A model generated the notes under the pieces. That model did no database searches. It had not been told where the DNA came from and saw nothing but the letters and a program-made list of their open reading frames with translations. DNA of 64,000 nt from Hermodice carunculata (Eukaryota; Annelida; Polychaeta; Eunicida; Amphinomidae): the NCBI GenBank assembly GCA_964020975.1, contig OZ026621.1, positions 95,730,005 to 95,794,004 of the forward strand. The letters are read 5' to 3'. This document shows positions 10,691 to 23,020 of the stretch, one piece after another. Numbering within the stretch: position 1 is the stretch's first letter; each line of letters opens with the position of its first letter. A program made the position numbers and the translations under genes.

Positions 10691-13081
10691 CCCTTGGTTG
10701 ATGTTGAGAAAACAGCCCACAAAGAAAGTGCTGACTTAGATGGGGTTCTCACGGCTGACCTAGCCTTTGTTTCACATGCCAACCTAGTGGTAAACCTAAA
10801 ACAGCAACCGATATTTAATGAACTGGATAACATAATACGGTAGACAAAATCCTGAAAGGAGTCAGGCAACTCAAAAATGATAAATCTCCAGGCTTAGACA
10901 ATATCACTAATGGAATGATGAAGTCTAGCATATCAACAATGAAAGTCTCAGGTGTTGCATAAAAAATCCTAAGCACTGGGGCATACCCAGTAAGCTGGTC
11001 AGAAGGTTATATTGTTTCTCTCCTTAAATATGCGGACAAGACTGATTGCAATAATTATACAGGGATCACACTCAGTAGCTGTATTGGCAAAGTATTTGGC
11101 GCTGTCTTAAACGGCAGATTCATTGATTTTCTAAAACAGAGAAATATAATGTGTGATGTGCAGATTGGGTCGTGTAAAGGCTCAAGAACGTCCGATCATA
11201 TATTTGTTTTGAAAAGCATCATTGACGAGTACACAAACAAGAAATCACAACACAGCTTTCATTGACTTTAGGAACGCATTTGATATGTTATGGAGAGAAG
11301 CCTTGTATTATAAGTTGCTACGAGCTGAAGTAGGCACCACATTTTATAAAATTATAAAACATGTATTTCTCCACAAGATCATGTATAAAGCTTGGTAATT
11401 ATTTAACATCAGCCTTCCCTACACAGGTGGGTGTTAAACAAGGTAACGTAATGAGCCCCATCCTGTTTAATTTCTTTATTAATGGCATTCCCAGCCTCCT
11501 TGATGATAGTGACGATCCTGTATATCTCTGTAACAGACCCATTAGTTGTTTACAGTATGCCAACGACCTGGTGCTATTATCTTAGACCAAAGTAGGGTTA
11601 CAGAACTCTCTGAATAATCTTGATATGTATTGTGAAACATGGAAACTGCAAGTAAACACTAGAAAGGCAAAAGTAATAGTATTCAACCCTACTGGAAGGA
11701 AAACAGAAAAAAGTTGTATATGATGGTAATTTATTAGAAAATGTAAATGTATACACTTACTCGGATATAAAAATAGCTAGCTCTGGGTTTTTTCCCAAGC
11801 AGTAAACGATATAAGGGATAAAAGCATGAAAGCAGCATTTAAACTGACAAAATGGTGCGGTAGAATTGATACGAAACCATATATTATGACCAAAATGTAA
11901 GATCACTTGATCAAACCTATTAGTACCTGTAAGGCAGAATTATGGGGGTTAGATAATGTTAAGATATAAATGGATAAAACGAGCGAAACCAAATCCATTG
12001 AAGCAAGATATGAATCGGTTTCTATAGAGAAACTACATACCAGTTTTTGTAAATGTGTTTCGGGCGTACATCGAAAAAAAAAACAGTAATTGTGCTTTGT
12101 AAGGGGAGCCAGGAAGGCAACCAGTATATTTTGATATCCCGAGGAGTACTATAAAATATTGGATAAGGCTCCTAGAGTATGACACGGATTCTCTATTATA
12201 CCTAGCCTACAAAGAGAGAGAGCCTGACATTAGTAAAGCAAGGAATCCATTCATGGGCATGTCATTTAACAGAACTATCGAAACACTACAACCTCTCAGA
12301 TAAAATTGAAATTACTGAAGCTACATGTATCATTGCAGTGGGAAATGTCATGTCATATAACGGAAAATGAGTTTTATGAAGTCTGGAACCAAAAATTTAA
12401 AAAGAAAAACAGTAAATTAGATGTACTTCGGCTAATAAACTAGAAGTTTGGTTATGAAGATTACCTGAACACAGTAAAAGTTTATAATTGAAGAAAAACT
12501 CTAACACAAATCGGAATCTCAGTGCATAAATTGATGATTGAAAGGGGACGGTATGCACAAATTGAAAGGTCCCAAAGAAAATATTGGTCTGTTGTAAGGG
12601 AAAAACTGAAGATAAAATACAATTAATGACAAAATGTGAATATTATAAAGAATTAAAAATGTAGTTTTGGGACAACATATAGAGAAGTTTTTATGCGCAA
12701 AAGTGTTCCTACAGGAAGGGAGACAATTTTTATATATTTACCTAAAAAAAAGCGAGAGGAATTACCTGGGGGAATTCTGTTACAAAGCAGACCAGTTGAG
12801 ACAAGAAAAGTTGGAAAGCAAACAAAGATAAGAAGCTGTTCGATACATAGACTCGGCCCTTCCGTCCGTAGTATTTTGTTATCTTTTCTATTATACTAGA
12901 TTACAAGATGGCTTGTACATATATTTCTTGTGGTGCTGCTTTTTTCTTTTGTTTTTATTTTATTTATTCTTCACAATGTAGTGCACCCAGCTAATTAGCA
13001 ACCCCTGGATGTAGCTACTAGCTGTATGTCTGTTATTTCCTGCAGAGGGCGTTACCTGCAATAAACTTGACTGATTGATTG
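10690..13081 (+). mobile_element. LINE-A copy 1 (non-LTR retrotransposon, 5' truncated, degenerate)
   Basis: Order on the plus strand: an EN-RT linker ending in KNDKSPGLDNIT-like sequence (~10875); RT motifs with GVKQGNVMSPILFNFFING (~11430) and a palm motif YAND at 11556-11567 instead of YADD; a region reading EKLHTSFCKCVSGVHRK (~12030); and a C-terminal basic, Cys-containing tail (~12540-12640). The 3' end has AATAAA at 13060-13065 and a short TTGA/CTGATTGATTG tail. Several frameshifts and stops and the lost catalytic Asp make it dead. The endonuclease is missing. The C-terminal layout matches LINE-A copies at 13255-15365 and 32630-33590. Clade not assigned. Confidence 0.85.
11361..11585 (+). 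pseudogene. LINE-A reverse transcriptase fragment
   Basis: The 74-codon frame carries RT motif 4 (VGVKQGNVMSPILFNFF) and motif 5 as YANDLVLLS, where the second catalytic Asp site reads Asn-Asp. Stops close both sides, so this is a piece of a decayed ORF2. RT motifs identify the fold; the inactivity is inferred from the Asp change and the broken frame. Confidence 0.85.
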
Positions 13082-13371
13082 TGACACCTGTCGCTAATCA
13101 AATGCGTCACTTGCCAGTTGAACATTATCATTTATAATTGTGCGAATACTGACTAGTCTTTCATTTCGAACGTCAAATTTCTGTGTTTTTAGAGTTTTTT
13201 GGGGAAAGGTGACATGCGTTGACCTGTTCCTCCGTCCCTGAAGTCGGTTTGGACATGAATGAATGAACCTTATTGACTACATCACAATACACACGTGACA
13301 ATCTGTCAAGCATAGCACGTTACAATGGTGCACACAAATAATACATTTCAATATATCCATAGCATATGACA

Positions 13372-13373
<2 letters not shown>

Positions 13374-13449
<76 letters not shown>
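13374..13449. repeat. (TA)n microsatellite
   Basis: About 38 TA dinucleotides inside the 3' UTR of the minus-strand LINE-A copy. Confidence 0.98.
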
Positions 13450-13452
<3 letters not shown>

Positions 13453-13550
13453 GTTTCAAAAAGGACCTCTTTCTCGTATCACTTCGGTATAGAATGCTGC
13501 AGCTATCACAATTTTTTCCACGTCATCTAGTTTCATAATAAATTTTAATT

Positions 13551-14042
13551 TTAATTGATTGTCGATATTATTATTAAATGATGGGAATATACCTGCAATT
13601 TGTTAAACATCGTAGTTCTTTTCTTGTCATATTTTATACAGTTAATAATTAAATGAAATTCGTCGTCTACTTCGTTACAATTTTCACATTTTCGTTCTTC
13701 GACCGGAATTTTGTGGGGACGTCTGTGTCTACCTGTTTCTATTTTAAGATTATGGGCACTGATTCTAAAACGAGTTATATTCTTCTTAGCATGGTTATCG
13801 AACATTACAATAAGATGTTTTTCCAAATTGAAGTCGTCCTTAAATTTTGTGCAAGTTCTTAATTTCTTATCGCCGTCCACATTATCGGACATACATGTAT
13901 CCGATTTCCACTCGTTGATAAAGTTATTCTTTAGCCTTTTTTGAAAAATATTAGAAGGGAAATCGGGTTTGCTGTAACCGATGTTTTCCCACATATTTTT
14001 GAAGCCTATATGATAAAACACAGATCCAGAGATGATAACCAT
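13551..14042 (-). pseudogene. LINE-A ORF2 C-terminal fragment
   Basis: 163 codons open on the minus strand. The N-terminal part has KNMWENIGYSKPDF, followed by acidic and basic helical sequence. The C-terminal part has CENC, then DDEFHLIINC, the Cys/His cluster that ends the ORF2 of several LINE clades after the RT. The 33224-33415 frame has the matching IMWENIGSRTD. It is the best-preserved piece of this copy and is cut off from the RT by stops and frame changes. Confidence 0.8.
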
Positions 14043-15365
14043 TGCAATTTATTTGTGTTAATTTTTTCTACGCATACAAAAAGCAATCGTAAAGTAAAGA
14101 GTTAAGATTCATGTAGACTATTCTCAGCCAGTTTTTGCACATTTGTGTGAATATTTGCATGCTTAGTTGATATTCACCTAGTTCATTTACAACTGCTATA
14201 TTGGAAGCTTTCTTGTGGACTCCTAATAGGATCTTAAGTAGCTTAAATGTAGTTTTTCGAAAGGAAATTTGAAATATTCAGCAATCCCACTGCCCAATAA
14301 TAATTTACGAACTGGTAATACCTATGGACCCCATGCTTCACATGCATAAAGAAGAATAGGGATAATCAATTTATGAAAAAGAGAGACTGACGCCTGGATA
14401 TCTACCTTTGTATTGAGAAATATTCCTTTTAGTCGTTCAAGAGATTTTGTGGCTTTATCCGTTAGTTTTTTTTATAGTATTTATAAATGATCAACTAGCA
14501 TTTATTTCAATACCAAGGTACGAGTATTTGTTTACCATTTCAAGATTTTCTTCTCCCAGTGAGAACATATTTGATTTCAGTAGTTTCCTAGGTTTGTTAA
14601 AGATCTTGACTTTCTATTTTTGAACATTGATATTGAGGTTCCAATCCTTACAATAGGCATGCAATTTGTCCAGACTATTTTGTAACCCAGATTTGGTCTC
14701 TGAGAGAAGTATTAAATCGTCCGCATGTAGCAAACAATGGATTTTCTATTTATATGGTAACGGGGTCACAATTATTATCGAAAATTTCAGGAAGATCACT
14801 TATATAGATATTAAAGAGTGTGGGACTTAAATGGCAACCTTGTCTGACACCATTATTCAGAAAAATGGGATTGGAAGTATCGTCTGAAAATTTTAACTGA
14901 ATTGAGGCAGTGTTATACATGTCCTTAATACTTCTGTTAGTGTATCCAGCTGTATTATGATTTTGTAATTTATGAAATAGACCATCATGCCAAACCGTAT
15001 CGAATGCTTGTTTAAAATCGATGAAACATGCATATAGGTATTTACCTTTTGTAGATAAATTTGTATATTTATCGATGAGGGTTTTCAGTAACAGTATGTC
15101 ATCACTGGTCCGGGAACCTTTAGAAAAACCGATTTGATAGTCACTTTTTATATTTGTGGTCTTTAATAATTATTTAATCTTGTGTTCAAAATACTACAAA
15201 ATATATTTGACAGACAGCTCCCACGAGATATGCCTCGATATCATTTCATTCAAGATTTGGTCCCTGCCCGGTGATTTATTGTTTTTAAGTTTACTCATTG
15301 CCTTGTTGATTTCTGGAACTTCAATTTGATAATCCAGTTCAGAGAACATGTATTCTATACTGCTG

Positions 15366-15700
15366 TGCCATGATTGGGCAAAGGAAATTGTGATTGGCAG
15401 CTCGTCGCACACACGCTTAGGACTGATACTGGGACTGGAAACCACTGCCATTTTGCGTCGGCACAAGGGGGGGGGGGGGCTCATATATTGGGGAAACTTA
15501 TTTTTAACGATTGCAGAGAAAAATGCACAGCGCTTGAAAAACATTTAGTCTTGCCCGTGACCATTTATTAATCATGTGGCAAAATTTAAGTATCTTTTGC
15601 TTGGCTGCAAACGATGTGTGGGCACTAATAATATGCTAGTTTAAGAAATTCGGTTACGTGTACGTTTCCATGAACAGATTTTCAACAAGGAATACAGATA
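15366..15700. other. Flank between two LINE fragments
   Basis: Contains a G11 run (15467-15479). Frames on both strands here are extensions of the LINE-A linker or spurious. Confidence 0.35.
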
Positions 15701-15702
15701 TG

Positions 15703-15900
15703 TCACTTCAGGTATGGGATCGTTATCTGTGTGTCTTGGTAGTCCATGAATTTACCCCCCCCCAACAAAAACAAAAGAAAAAAATGTGTGTATTGTTTCT
15801 TGAATGAGTGAACATGTAAATGTTTCGTGTATGTCCCCATACTATTCAAAACTTTAGGTCCATGATATTTTATTGAAAATGTTGCTATGTTAGAATGCAT
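15703..15900 (-). pseudogene. LINE ORF2 C-terminal scrap
   Basis: A 65-codon frame contains FSIKYHGPKVLNSMG followed by SFKKQYTHFF. It resembles the '(F)x(G)PK(L)WN...FKKKL' end of CR1/Rex/L2-type ORF2 proteins. No RT or 3' tail is seen beside it, so only a short relic is claimed. Confidence 0.45.
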
Positions 15901-17100
15901 AGGAAAATAACGAAGACAGATGAAATGCCACGTTTGATTATAGATAATCTGAACCTAACCAAAAAGCTTTAGACACAAGCACGTCTTGTTCATAGTCGTC
16001 TTTCAATACACCTATACACTTTCCATGAGATTTGTGACCGCAGGATGTTCATTAAAAATAATTGATATTAAATATATTTCTGTCAGAAAGTAAGATTTAA
16101 TTCTGCCTGATAAACTATATACAACAGATTAGAGAAAATTTCACCATTGGGTTGTTGTTTTTTTGTGTGCGTTTTTGCTTTTTGTTGTTTGTTGTTTTTA
16201 TATATTACAAGAATATCGGTTTTTTATAAATCAACATTGAATTCCGTCTTCTAGTGGTTAATCTATCTCATGAGCAAGAAGGTGCACTGTTATGGTCTTA
16301 TGCGAATAATGTGGATATTAAAAAACTGTGGCCGAAATTTTTCATACTTTGAGGATAATTACGTTGATAAGGAACGCCTCTTAAATATGACTGGCAGTCC
16401 ACAGACTATAGCTGTCGAAATAGTGATAAAATGTCTGGTAACTCTCTAGTATTAGAGGTAGAAAATGAGCATCAAATATGTACTTCCGGGATGGAAGAAA
16501 ATGAGAGTGTAAAATCATAATGGCACCTTCCATTTACAACGTATGCTTAAATTCCCCAAAATCATTCTATAGAAAAGACCAATAATGATTGCAAAAGTAT
16601 TCAACGGTTTTGCAAAGTTTAAACATTTTACACAAAATATTTCACATGCACCTCCAAAACAAAAAGGTACCAGACAAGTTTGCACTAGGGGGCGCATGTG
16701 AGTGTCGACAGCTACACGTCAACGAATGAACACCCTCCCCATACATGAGTGAGCTTCTATATTCTTTGTTGAAAATCTGTTCACGTAAATGCACACGTGA
16801 CTGAATTGCTTAAACTCACTATCGAATTCAGACTTACACAAGATGGGGTTGACAGCGTCACCTCTATGTTCCTGAGGACATTCTGCCGAGGATTACTTTT
16901 ATTACTTTTTCCAATGCAGCAAGTATGCTGCACAAAGGGACAAACTCCAGATTAAAGTATGCCCCTTGCAAAATTTAATCTAAAAACCGTTTATTTGGAA
17001 CAACTGGTAAAAGTCAGAGCATCAATTATGAGATTTTCCGATCGGTTCACAACTATATCACAAAGAGGAATTCATACAGGCATGGTGAAGGTTTTCCAAT
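15901..17100. other. Gene-free stretch
   Basis: AT-rich, with a T/G-rich patch at 16150-16200. No exon or repeat family recognised. Confidence 0.4.
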
Positions 17101-17104
17101 CGTT

Positions 17105-17720
17105 TTTTTTTTTGTTTTCGTTCAATAGGTGGCAATGCCGTGGATCCCTGATTTGTAAGGATTTATTCAATTCAAGTACTTCTCCAGAACCATCAACCAG
17201 ATAGAATTCAAACTTGGGGGCAATGTACCTATGGTGGGTCGCTACCAGATTTGTTCAAATAGTCACGCTCCATTGATTTTTGGATTTTTAACTCACCAGA
17301 CTTGTCAGTAGCTGAGCTTATCTTATGGTCCTGAGTCGGCGTCATCCATCGTCAACCATCGACTTTTTTGTCCAACACTGTCAGCCAGATTTACTTTAAA
17401 CTTGGTGGCAATGTACCTTGGGTGGGTCTCTTCCAAATTTGTTCGAATGGTCACGCTTCAGTGATTTCTGGATTTTTATGAGGTCAGAGACTCTTATTTA
17501 TAATTTGTTCAGGTGGCGCTCCGAATTTTTCCTATTTTTAAAGAATTTTTACTTTCAATTTGCTTTTTTTAAATTTCTTTTCCAGAGCCGTCACTCAAAT
17601 TAAACTGAAACTTGCTTGATGTAGTCCTTATAGAAGGGTCAAACAAGTTTTTCAATTGGTGGCAATGCTGCCGACTTCTGATTTCTAACGATTTTTTCAA
17701 TTCTGGTATTCGTTGGCAAA
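17105..17720 (+). repeat. S repeat block (left part), imperfect ~190-bp units
   Basis: The module 'ttaaacttggtggcaatgta' with flanking 'ccagat' and 'ttgttcgaatggtcacgct' recurs at about 17180-17280 and 17380-17480, with weaker copies near 17110 and 17600-17680. The same module reappears at 23690-23790 and in part at 24655-24680. The LINE between 17.9 and 23.66 kb thus lies within this block. Confidence 0.65.
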
Positions 17721-18174
17721 TGCCTTTCCTGTTGATTTCTATGTTTGTCAATGGGCATTCTAAGGATCCGCCGAACATGGCAGCTGTATAATTACTCAGC
17801 TCCGACTTTTATCTGCTTTTTTTACTGTCCGATGGAGGGACAAGCAGCCAAAAGTGTTTGACATTTGCAAATGTCGATGGAGATTTATGCCTGGTCAGTT
17901 TTGAGAATTGAACATTGTTTTCAGAGCATTTTTCAGCACTTGATATGGACAGCTGGACACGCCCACATCGTTACCGTCACACAAGCTGTTTGTAAAAAAT
18001 AGCACGTGCATACCGTTACATGTCTAGCGGTCAAGAAAGCGACTCCTTTCATTTAATTGCTCTTCTGATTCAGTTCTGAACATTTTTGATAGCTCTTCAG
18101 GTTCGAAGTAAAGTACTGAATTACTAGGTTTTGTGGATAATTGTAGTTTTTATGATACTACTCCGTTAGCGAAG

Positions 18175-18993
18175 ATGTCTGAACGTACCGTGAACAGTCA
18201 ACATAAGAAACGGAAAAGAACTGGAAAAGGCACGGACGCAAAAGAAAGTGAAAGTGAAACGAGTATCAATAACGGCGACTCAAATACTGATTTATCAACG
18301 CAGATTAGTGTGGCAGTACAAGAAGCCATCTGCAGTCCAACTATCATATCTGCCTTAAAAGAAGCCCTCTTTCCAGCCTTAGATACGGCCATTCAGACCT
18401 ATCTTACAAATAAACTGGACCCCGTAAAACTTCGCATGGGCAACGTTGTGTCCACGGTAGACAAACATGAAGAGCGACTTACTTCTATGGAGAAAGAAAG
18501 AGCAAAAGCTGAAATCCAACAAGAAATGGTCGCTACCGGTAGACACAACAACTTACTGATAAATGGTCTTGAAGAAAAAGATAACGAACAAACTAATCAG
18601 GTTGTATTAGATTTGGCTGCTCAGTTAGACGTTAACTTCGCTGGTACATTTACGGCAAATAGAGTCGGAAATAAAACTAACAACAAAAACAGAATGATTT
18701 CCGTATGTTTCGCGTCGCAATGGGATAAAAGAAAACTTTATTTCCAGCGTACAAAGTTGGCTAAGAAAGGACTTATTAACATATACAATAATGAGGACCT
18801 GGCGAAAACCCAATCTGAAGTTTTCTTTCTCGCAAGGAAAGCTAGGCAAGGCAAGCTTATCAGCACCACGTGGACCGATAATGGGACTGTGTACATCAAA
18901 AAACTTGCTGGGACTGCCATTCCAATAGTGTCGATCAACGATTTACGCAATAATATTCCTGGGTTCGACACCACACAGTTCATCAAACAATAA
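18175..18993 (+). CDS. LINE ORF1 protein (RNA-binding chaperone type), 272 aa
   Basis: ATG at 18175 has A at -3 (gaagATGT); the frame is open further upstream, but only from non-ATG codons. Residues ~5-20 are a Lys/Arg-rich patch (KKRKRTGKG). Residues ~90-125 are a Glu/Lys helical stretch (VDKHEERLTSMEKERAKAE), likely a coiled coil. Next comes an RRM-like segment with NLLINGLEEKDNEQT and RVGNKTN. The C-terminal domain has IYNNEDLAKTQSEVFFLARK and TTWTDNGTVYIKK, typical of the transposase_22-like C-terminal domain of LINE ORF1 proteins. Such proteins bind LINE RNA and form trimers in the RNP. The ORF is uninterrupted, unlike ORF2. Confidence 0.85.
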   Translation: MSERTVNSQHKKRKRTGKGTDAKESESETSINNGDSNTDLSTQISVAVQEAICSPTIISALKEALFPALDTAIQTYLTNKLDPVKLRMGNVVSTVDKHEERLTSMEKERAKAEIQQEMVATGRHNNLLINGLEEKDNEQTNQVVLDLAAQLDVNFAGTFTANRVGNKTNNKNRMISVCFASQWDKRKLYFQRTKLAKKGLINIYNNEDLAKTQSEVFFLARKARQGKLISTTWTDNGTVYIKKLAGTAIPIVSINDLRNNIPGFDTTQFIKQ

Positions 18994-19152
18994 TTGCTAT
19001 TATACATGTATTATTTTTCCCGACGTACTTTCTACGAAATCTGCATAGTTACCGTCACTAGGGACAATGACAGTCCCTTTTTACCGCTTTTATAAACAAT
19101 ATTCCGCCGCCTTATAGTTCCTATTGTCTGATAGCAGTACAGCACTGAATAT

Positions 19153-19165
19153 CCAAGATGGCGGC
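19153..19165 (+). promoter_or_regulatory. YY1-like motif ccaagatggcggc
   Basis: Exact match to the vertebrate YY1 core (AAGATGGCGGC) within the LINE spacer. In human L1 a YY1 site directs transcription start. Here it lies downstream of ORF1, so any role is speculative. Confidence 0.4.
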
Positions 19166-19451
19166 TATTTAGTGTCAGACTGACGAACTCCTCATTAATC
19201 TTTTATTCTTTGTTTATTTTACCTGTCCGCAATATATTTTCTTAACAGTGTAAAAGAAATTTGATACTTCCACACACGTTTATCTTCAACAAGACAGATA
19301 AATGGTGAATACGGTCATCTGTTTCTTTTCTTTTTTTTGTTTTTTTGTTAGGCCTATTCACCAGGACTTCATGCTAGCTTCTGTCAAGCTGTTCGTGCTG
19401 ATGGACATTAACTTTTGTGTTGCTTCATGTGTTGCACTAATCTCTGTGATA

Positions 19452-19690
19452 ATAGTACAGAAACACATGGTCCATATTCATTAATTCCAAACCCAACAAT
19501 GACGGCAAAGAGATTTCAGACTTGCCAAAAGCATCAACATTTCTTTTCCAATACCAATGTGAAGAAACAAATTTCACTCCTGACTTGAGACAGGCAGTCA
19601 CCCATAAAAGGCAACTGGTGGTTTTACACCGGTCCTCTCATCCTTAAAAATATTCATCATTAACTGCAGACACTAGTTCTTTTTCCAAAA
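19452..19690 (+). repeat. Direct repeat 1 in the LINE spacer
   Basis: Begins atagtacagaaacacatgg and ends at 'ttctttttccaaaa'. Nearly identical to 19946-20183; the few mismatches suggest a fairly recent duplication. Confidence 0.9.
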
Positions 19691-19945
19691 TGTATAGGCC
19701 TAACCACCCAAAACACAAATTTAATTTCTTCTGCCAAAAATAAAAAGAGACCCCTTAGGCCTATCACCTTTTAGTTCTCCCGACTTGTCAGTCAGCTAAG
19801 TTTAAAGTAAAAGAGTAAAGTAGGCCTACATCGTTTTTGTGACATTTATGAATCTGGAACATTATAAACACACCCTACCTCCACTATAACTATGAGTCGG
19901 AGAACAAAGCCCACAGCACAACATAGCCAATGAAGTAATTTTCAA

Positions 19946-20183
19946 ATAGTACAGAAACACATGGTCCATATTCATTAATTCCAAACCCAACAATGACGGC
20001 AAAGAGATTTCAGACTTGCCAAAGCATCAACATTTCTTTTCCAATACTAATGTGAAGAAACAAATTTCACTCCTGACTTGAGACAGGTAGCCACCCATAA
20101 AAGGCAACTGGTGGTTTTACACCGGTCCTCTCAACCTTAGAAATATTCATCATTAACTGCAGGCACTAGTTCTTTTTCCAAAA
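19946..20183 (+). repeat. Direct repeat 2 in the LINE spacer
   Basis: Second copy of 19452-19690, offset by 494 bp. It abuts the ORF2 start. Confidence 0.9.
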
Positions 20184-20190
20184 ACTTTGA

Positions 20191-23020
20191 ATGACTACTG
20201 AACTTGATAGGCTTTTTCTAGAACACATAACTGGTGGACTAAATAATAATTCTCTAACACATATACTCCAAACGCAAATTGACCGTGACGATGAAATGGG
20301 AGGTCTAGATACCATTCGTCATTTTCCATATGTTGATAAATTGGCTAACTGCTTCGAAACTAACAATAACCGTTTTACAGTACTGAGTTACAATATTGAC
20401 TCCATCAATGCCAAATTTCCAGAAATTCTTGTTTTTGTTGAAGAGCTCCAGGGAAAACATATTGACCTTAATGCACTCTGTTTTCAGGAATGTCATATAC
20501 CAGCAAATTTTGATATGTCTTTACTACAAATTAGTGGGTATAAGTGTATCATGCAAGAGATGATCTGTAGTAACAAAGGAGGTCTAGTAATTTATTTAAA
20601 GGAATGTTACGATTATGTTATAAGATCAGAAGTGTACATAAACTCCATGTTTTGGGAGGGGCTCTTTATTGAAATACCGGGCACTGAACTACCAAAGAAT
20701 ATAATACTGGGAAATTTATACAGACCACCGAGAAATTTAAATGAAAATATTATGAACTTTATTAATGAATTAACACAAGCTTTAATATCTCGGGAATAAT
20801 TCAAATAATGAAGTTCTAATAGCAGGGGACTTTAATATCAACTTACTAAAAATGCAGAAAGAACAATTGTATAGTGATTTCTTTGATAGCATGACCTCAC
20901 ATGTTTTTTTTCCAAAAATTACTCTACCTACTAGGTTCTCCAACAGAAATGGTTCACTAATTGATAATATTTTTGCAAGATCAGTTCCTCTACTATTGAC
21001 ACTACCTCAGGAATTTTAACTCAAAAATTTTCTGACCATCAACCTTATTTTACATGTTTGAACAATATTAGAAGCAAGACAGAAAATCCTGAATACATAC
21101 AGATCAGAAAAAATGACCTAGCAGCTGTAAAAAGTGCTTTAACATACCTAATAAATTCTGATATCGTGGCTCAGCTTGATCCGAATAAAAACAGTGACCC
21201 AAACATATATTATAATATTATAAATGAGACCGTCAGGAAAGCTCTAGATATTCATATGCCATGCAAAACTGTCCGGTTTAACAAATACAAGCATAAAAAC
21301 TAAATGGATCACCCATGGAATCCTAACATCTATAAAATACAGAGACAATCTCTACAAACGTTTAAGAAAGATGAACCCCAATTTCCCCGAATATGCAGCA
21401 CTAAAAACAAACTTACCAACCTACAATGGTATACTAAAAAGAAATATAAGAGCAGCCAAGAAACACTATTATGATTTTATCTTCAACAAATTTGAGAATA
21501 ACATGAAAGAAACGTGGTCTTCCCTTAACGAAATTTTGAATAGAACAAAGAAAAGAAAGACCTTTCCTGATGTCTTTCACATTGGTGGTAAGGCTATTCA
21601 GGACAAAATAGTTATAGCAAATAAATTTTACAAATGTTTTACTGATGTTAGACCTGATCTCGCAAAACAAATCAATAAACCCCTAAACAAACAATTTACA
21701 CAGTTCCTTAACAACACATATGGACATAATTTAAAATTTGAAGAAACAACCCCTGAAATTGTCGAAAAATCATATACCAATTAAAGCCAAAATCTGGCTG
21801 TGGCCATGATGGTCTTTCTATCAAGCTACTTAAGCAATTTAAAACTGCCTTAATAAGTCCTATTACTTCTGTTATCAATCAAAGTATTAATACTGGAATC
21901 TTCCCAGATAAACTTAAGATTGCCAAAGTGATACCGCTGTTTAAGAAAGATGATAAAACTGTGTTCACAAATTTTCGACCAATTTCCTTACTAACTTCAA
22001 TCTCAAAGGTCTTTGTTAAGGTGATCTTCCTTCAACTGTATGACTATTTCATTAAATTTGATTTATTTTATGACAGTCAGTTTGGATTTAGGAAAGGTCA
22101 CTCGATTGAATTTGCCGCAACGGAATTAATTAGTACAATAATTGAAGAAATGGATAATGGAAACAACCTCCTTTGTATATTCTTAGACCTATCAAAAGCC
22201 TTTAATACCCTGAATCATGACATTTTGATGGAAAAACTTGAATATTATGGTGTCAATAATAACTCTCTAAACCTACTGAGAAGCTATCTATCAAACAGAA
22301 AACAATATGTTGACCTTGATGGAACCAAATCTGAACTTTTGGCCATTAAAACTGGGGTTCCACAAGGATCCATTCTAGGTCCTCTGTTATTTATTATCTA
22401 CATGAATGATTTTTCATATGCCAGCCAAATTTTCAAATTTATTCTATATGCTGACGACACCACTCTATTAGCAAATCTTAACATGTTGAATCGCAACATT
22501 CTTATCAATGATGAATTGAGAGATGTAAATGACCGGCTGAAAGTAAATGAACTGTCTCTAAATATTGAGAAGTCAAAATTAATGGTATTCCACCATATTG
22601 GAAAGAAAATAGACTAATCTGATGTTTTCATGGATGGCATTCGTATTGAAGCAGTTGACAGTTTCAACTTCTTAGGTCTAACTCTTGACCATCATATTAA
22701 TTGGACTGATCAGCCAACCAAAATCTCAAACAAAATTTCCCAGGCAGTTGGAATTTTAACTGACTTAAATATTTTTGCCTATTCATACAAAGCTCATGAT
22801 TTACAATTCGTTAATATTGCCACACATTACCTTTGGAATTTTAAATTGGCGGTTCAAACTGAATAGAATAGAAAAATTGCAAAAGAAAGCTCTAAGATGG
22901 ATAACATGTAGTAAATATAATGCCCACTCCGATCCATTGTTTAAAGAGTTAAAATTACTGAAAGTAAATGACATCTTTGCTCAAATGAAGCTAAAATTTA
23001 ATCATAAATTCGCAAATTAA
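20191..23020 (+). pseudogene. LINE ORF2: APE endonuclease and reverse transcriptase, broken
   Basis: Starts at ATG 20191. The endonuclease part (20191-20799) has LSYNIDSINAKFPEI, a catalytic-type FQECH and GGLVIYLKE. In another frame just beyond come GDFNINLLK and, near 21035, an SDHQP-like motif, the expected EN residues. A linker follows (21058-21784). RT occupies 21928-22617, with FRPISLLTSISKVF, DLSKAFNTLNHDIL, GVPQGSILGPLLF, an intact YADD (22447-22458) and LNIEKSKLMVF. C-terminal frames are 22630-22866 and 22775-23020. At least six frame changes or stops separate the pieces, so no full protein can be made. RT catalytic residues remain. Confidence 0.85.

Larger units (their letters stand above)
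13255..15365 (-). mobile_element. LINE-A copy 2 (minus strand, 5' truncated)
   Basis: Read on the minus strand: a linker with INKAMSKLKNNKSPGRDQIL (~15300), RT motif GVRQGCHLSPTLFNIYISDL (~14850), palm motif HADDLILLSETKSGL (~14725), a region with FTQMCKNWLRIVYMN (~14120), and a C-terminal zinc-knuckle-like CENCNEVDDEFHLIINC in the 13551-14042 frame. The 3' end is near 13255, with an AATAAG-type signal and ATTC repeats. A (TA)n expansion sits in the 3' UTR. The frame is broken in several places. It lies tail to tail with LINE-A copy 1, only ~175 bp apart. Confidence 0.85.
18994..20190 (+). other. Long ORF1-ORF2 spacer with internal direct duplication
   Basis: A spacer of 1.2 kb is long for a LINE. 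It holds a YY1-like motif (19153-19165) and two ~238-bp direct copies (19452-19690 and 19946-20183), separated by ~255 bp of unrelated sequence. The second copy ends 7 bp before the ORF2 ATG. A ~60-bp piece of the copy also appears reversed at 23840-23905 outside the LINE. Confidence 0.75.
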
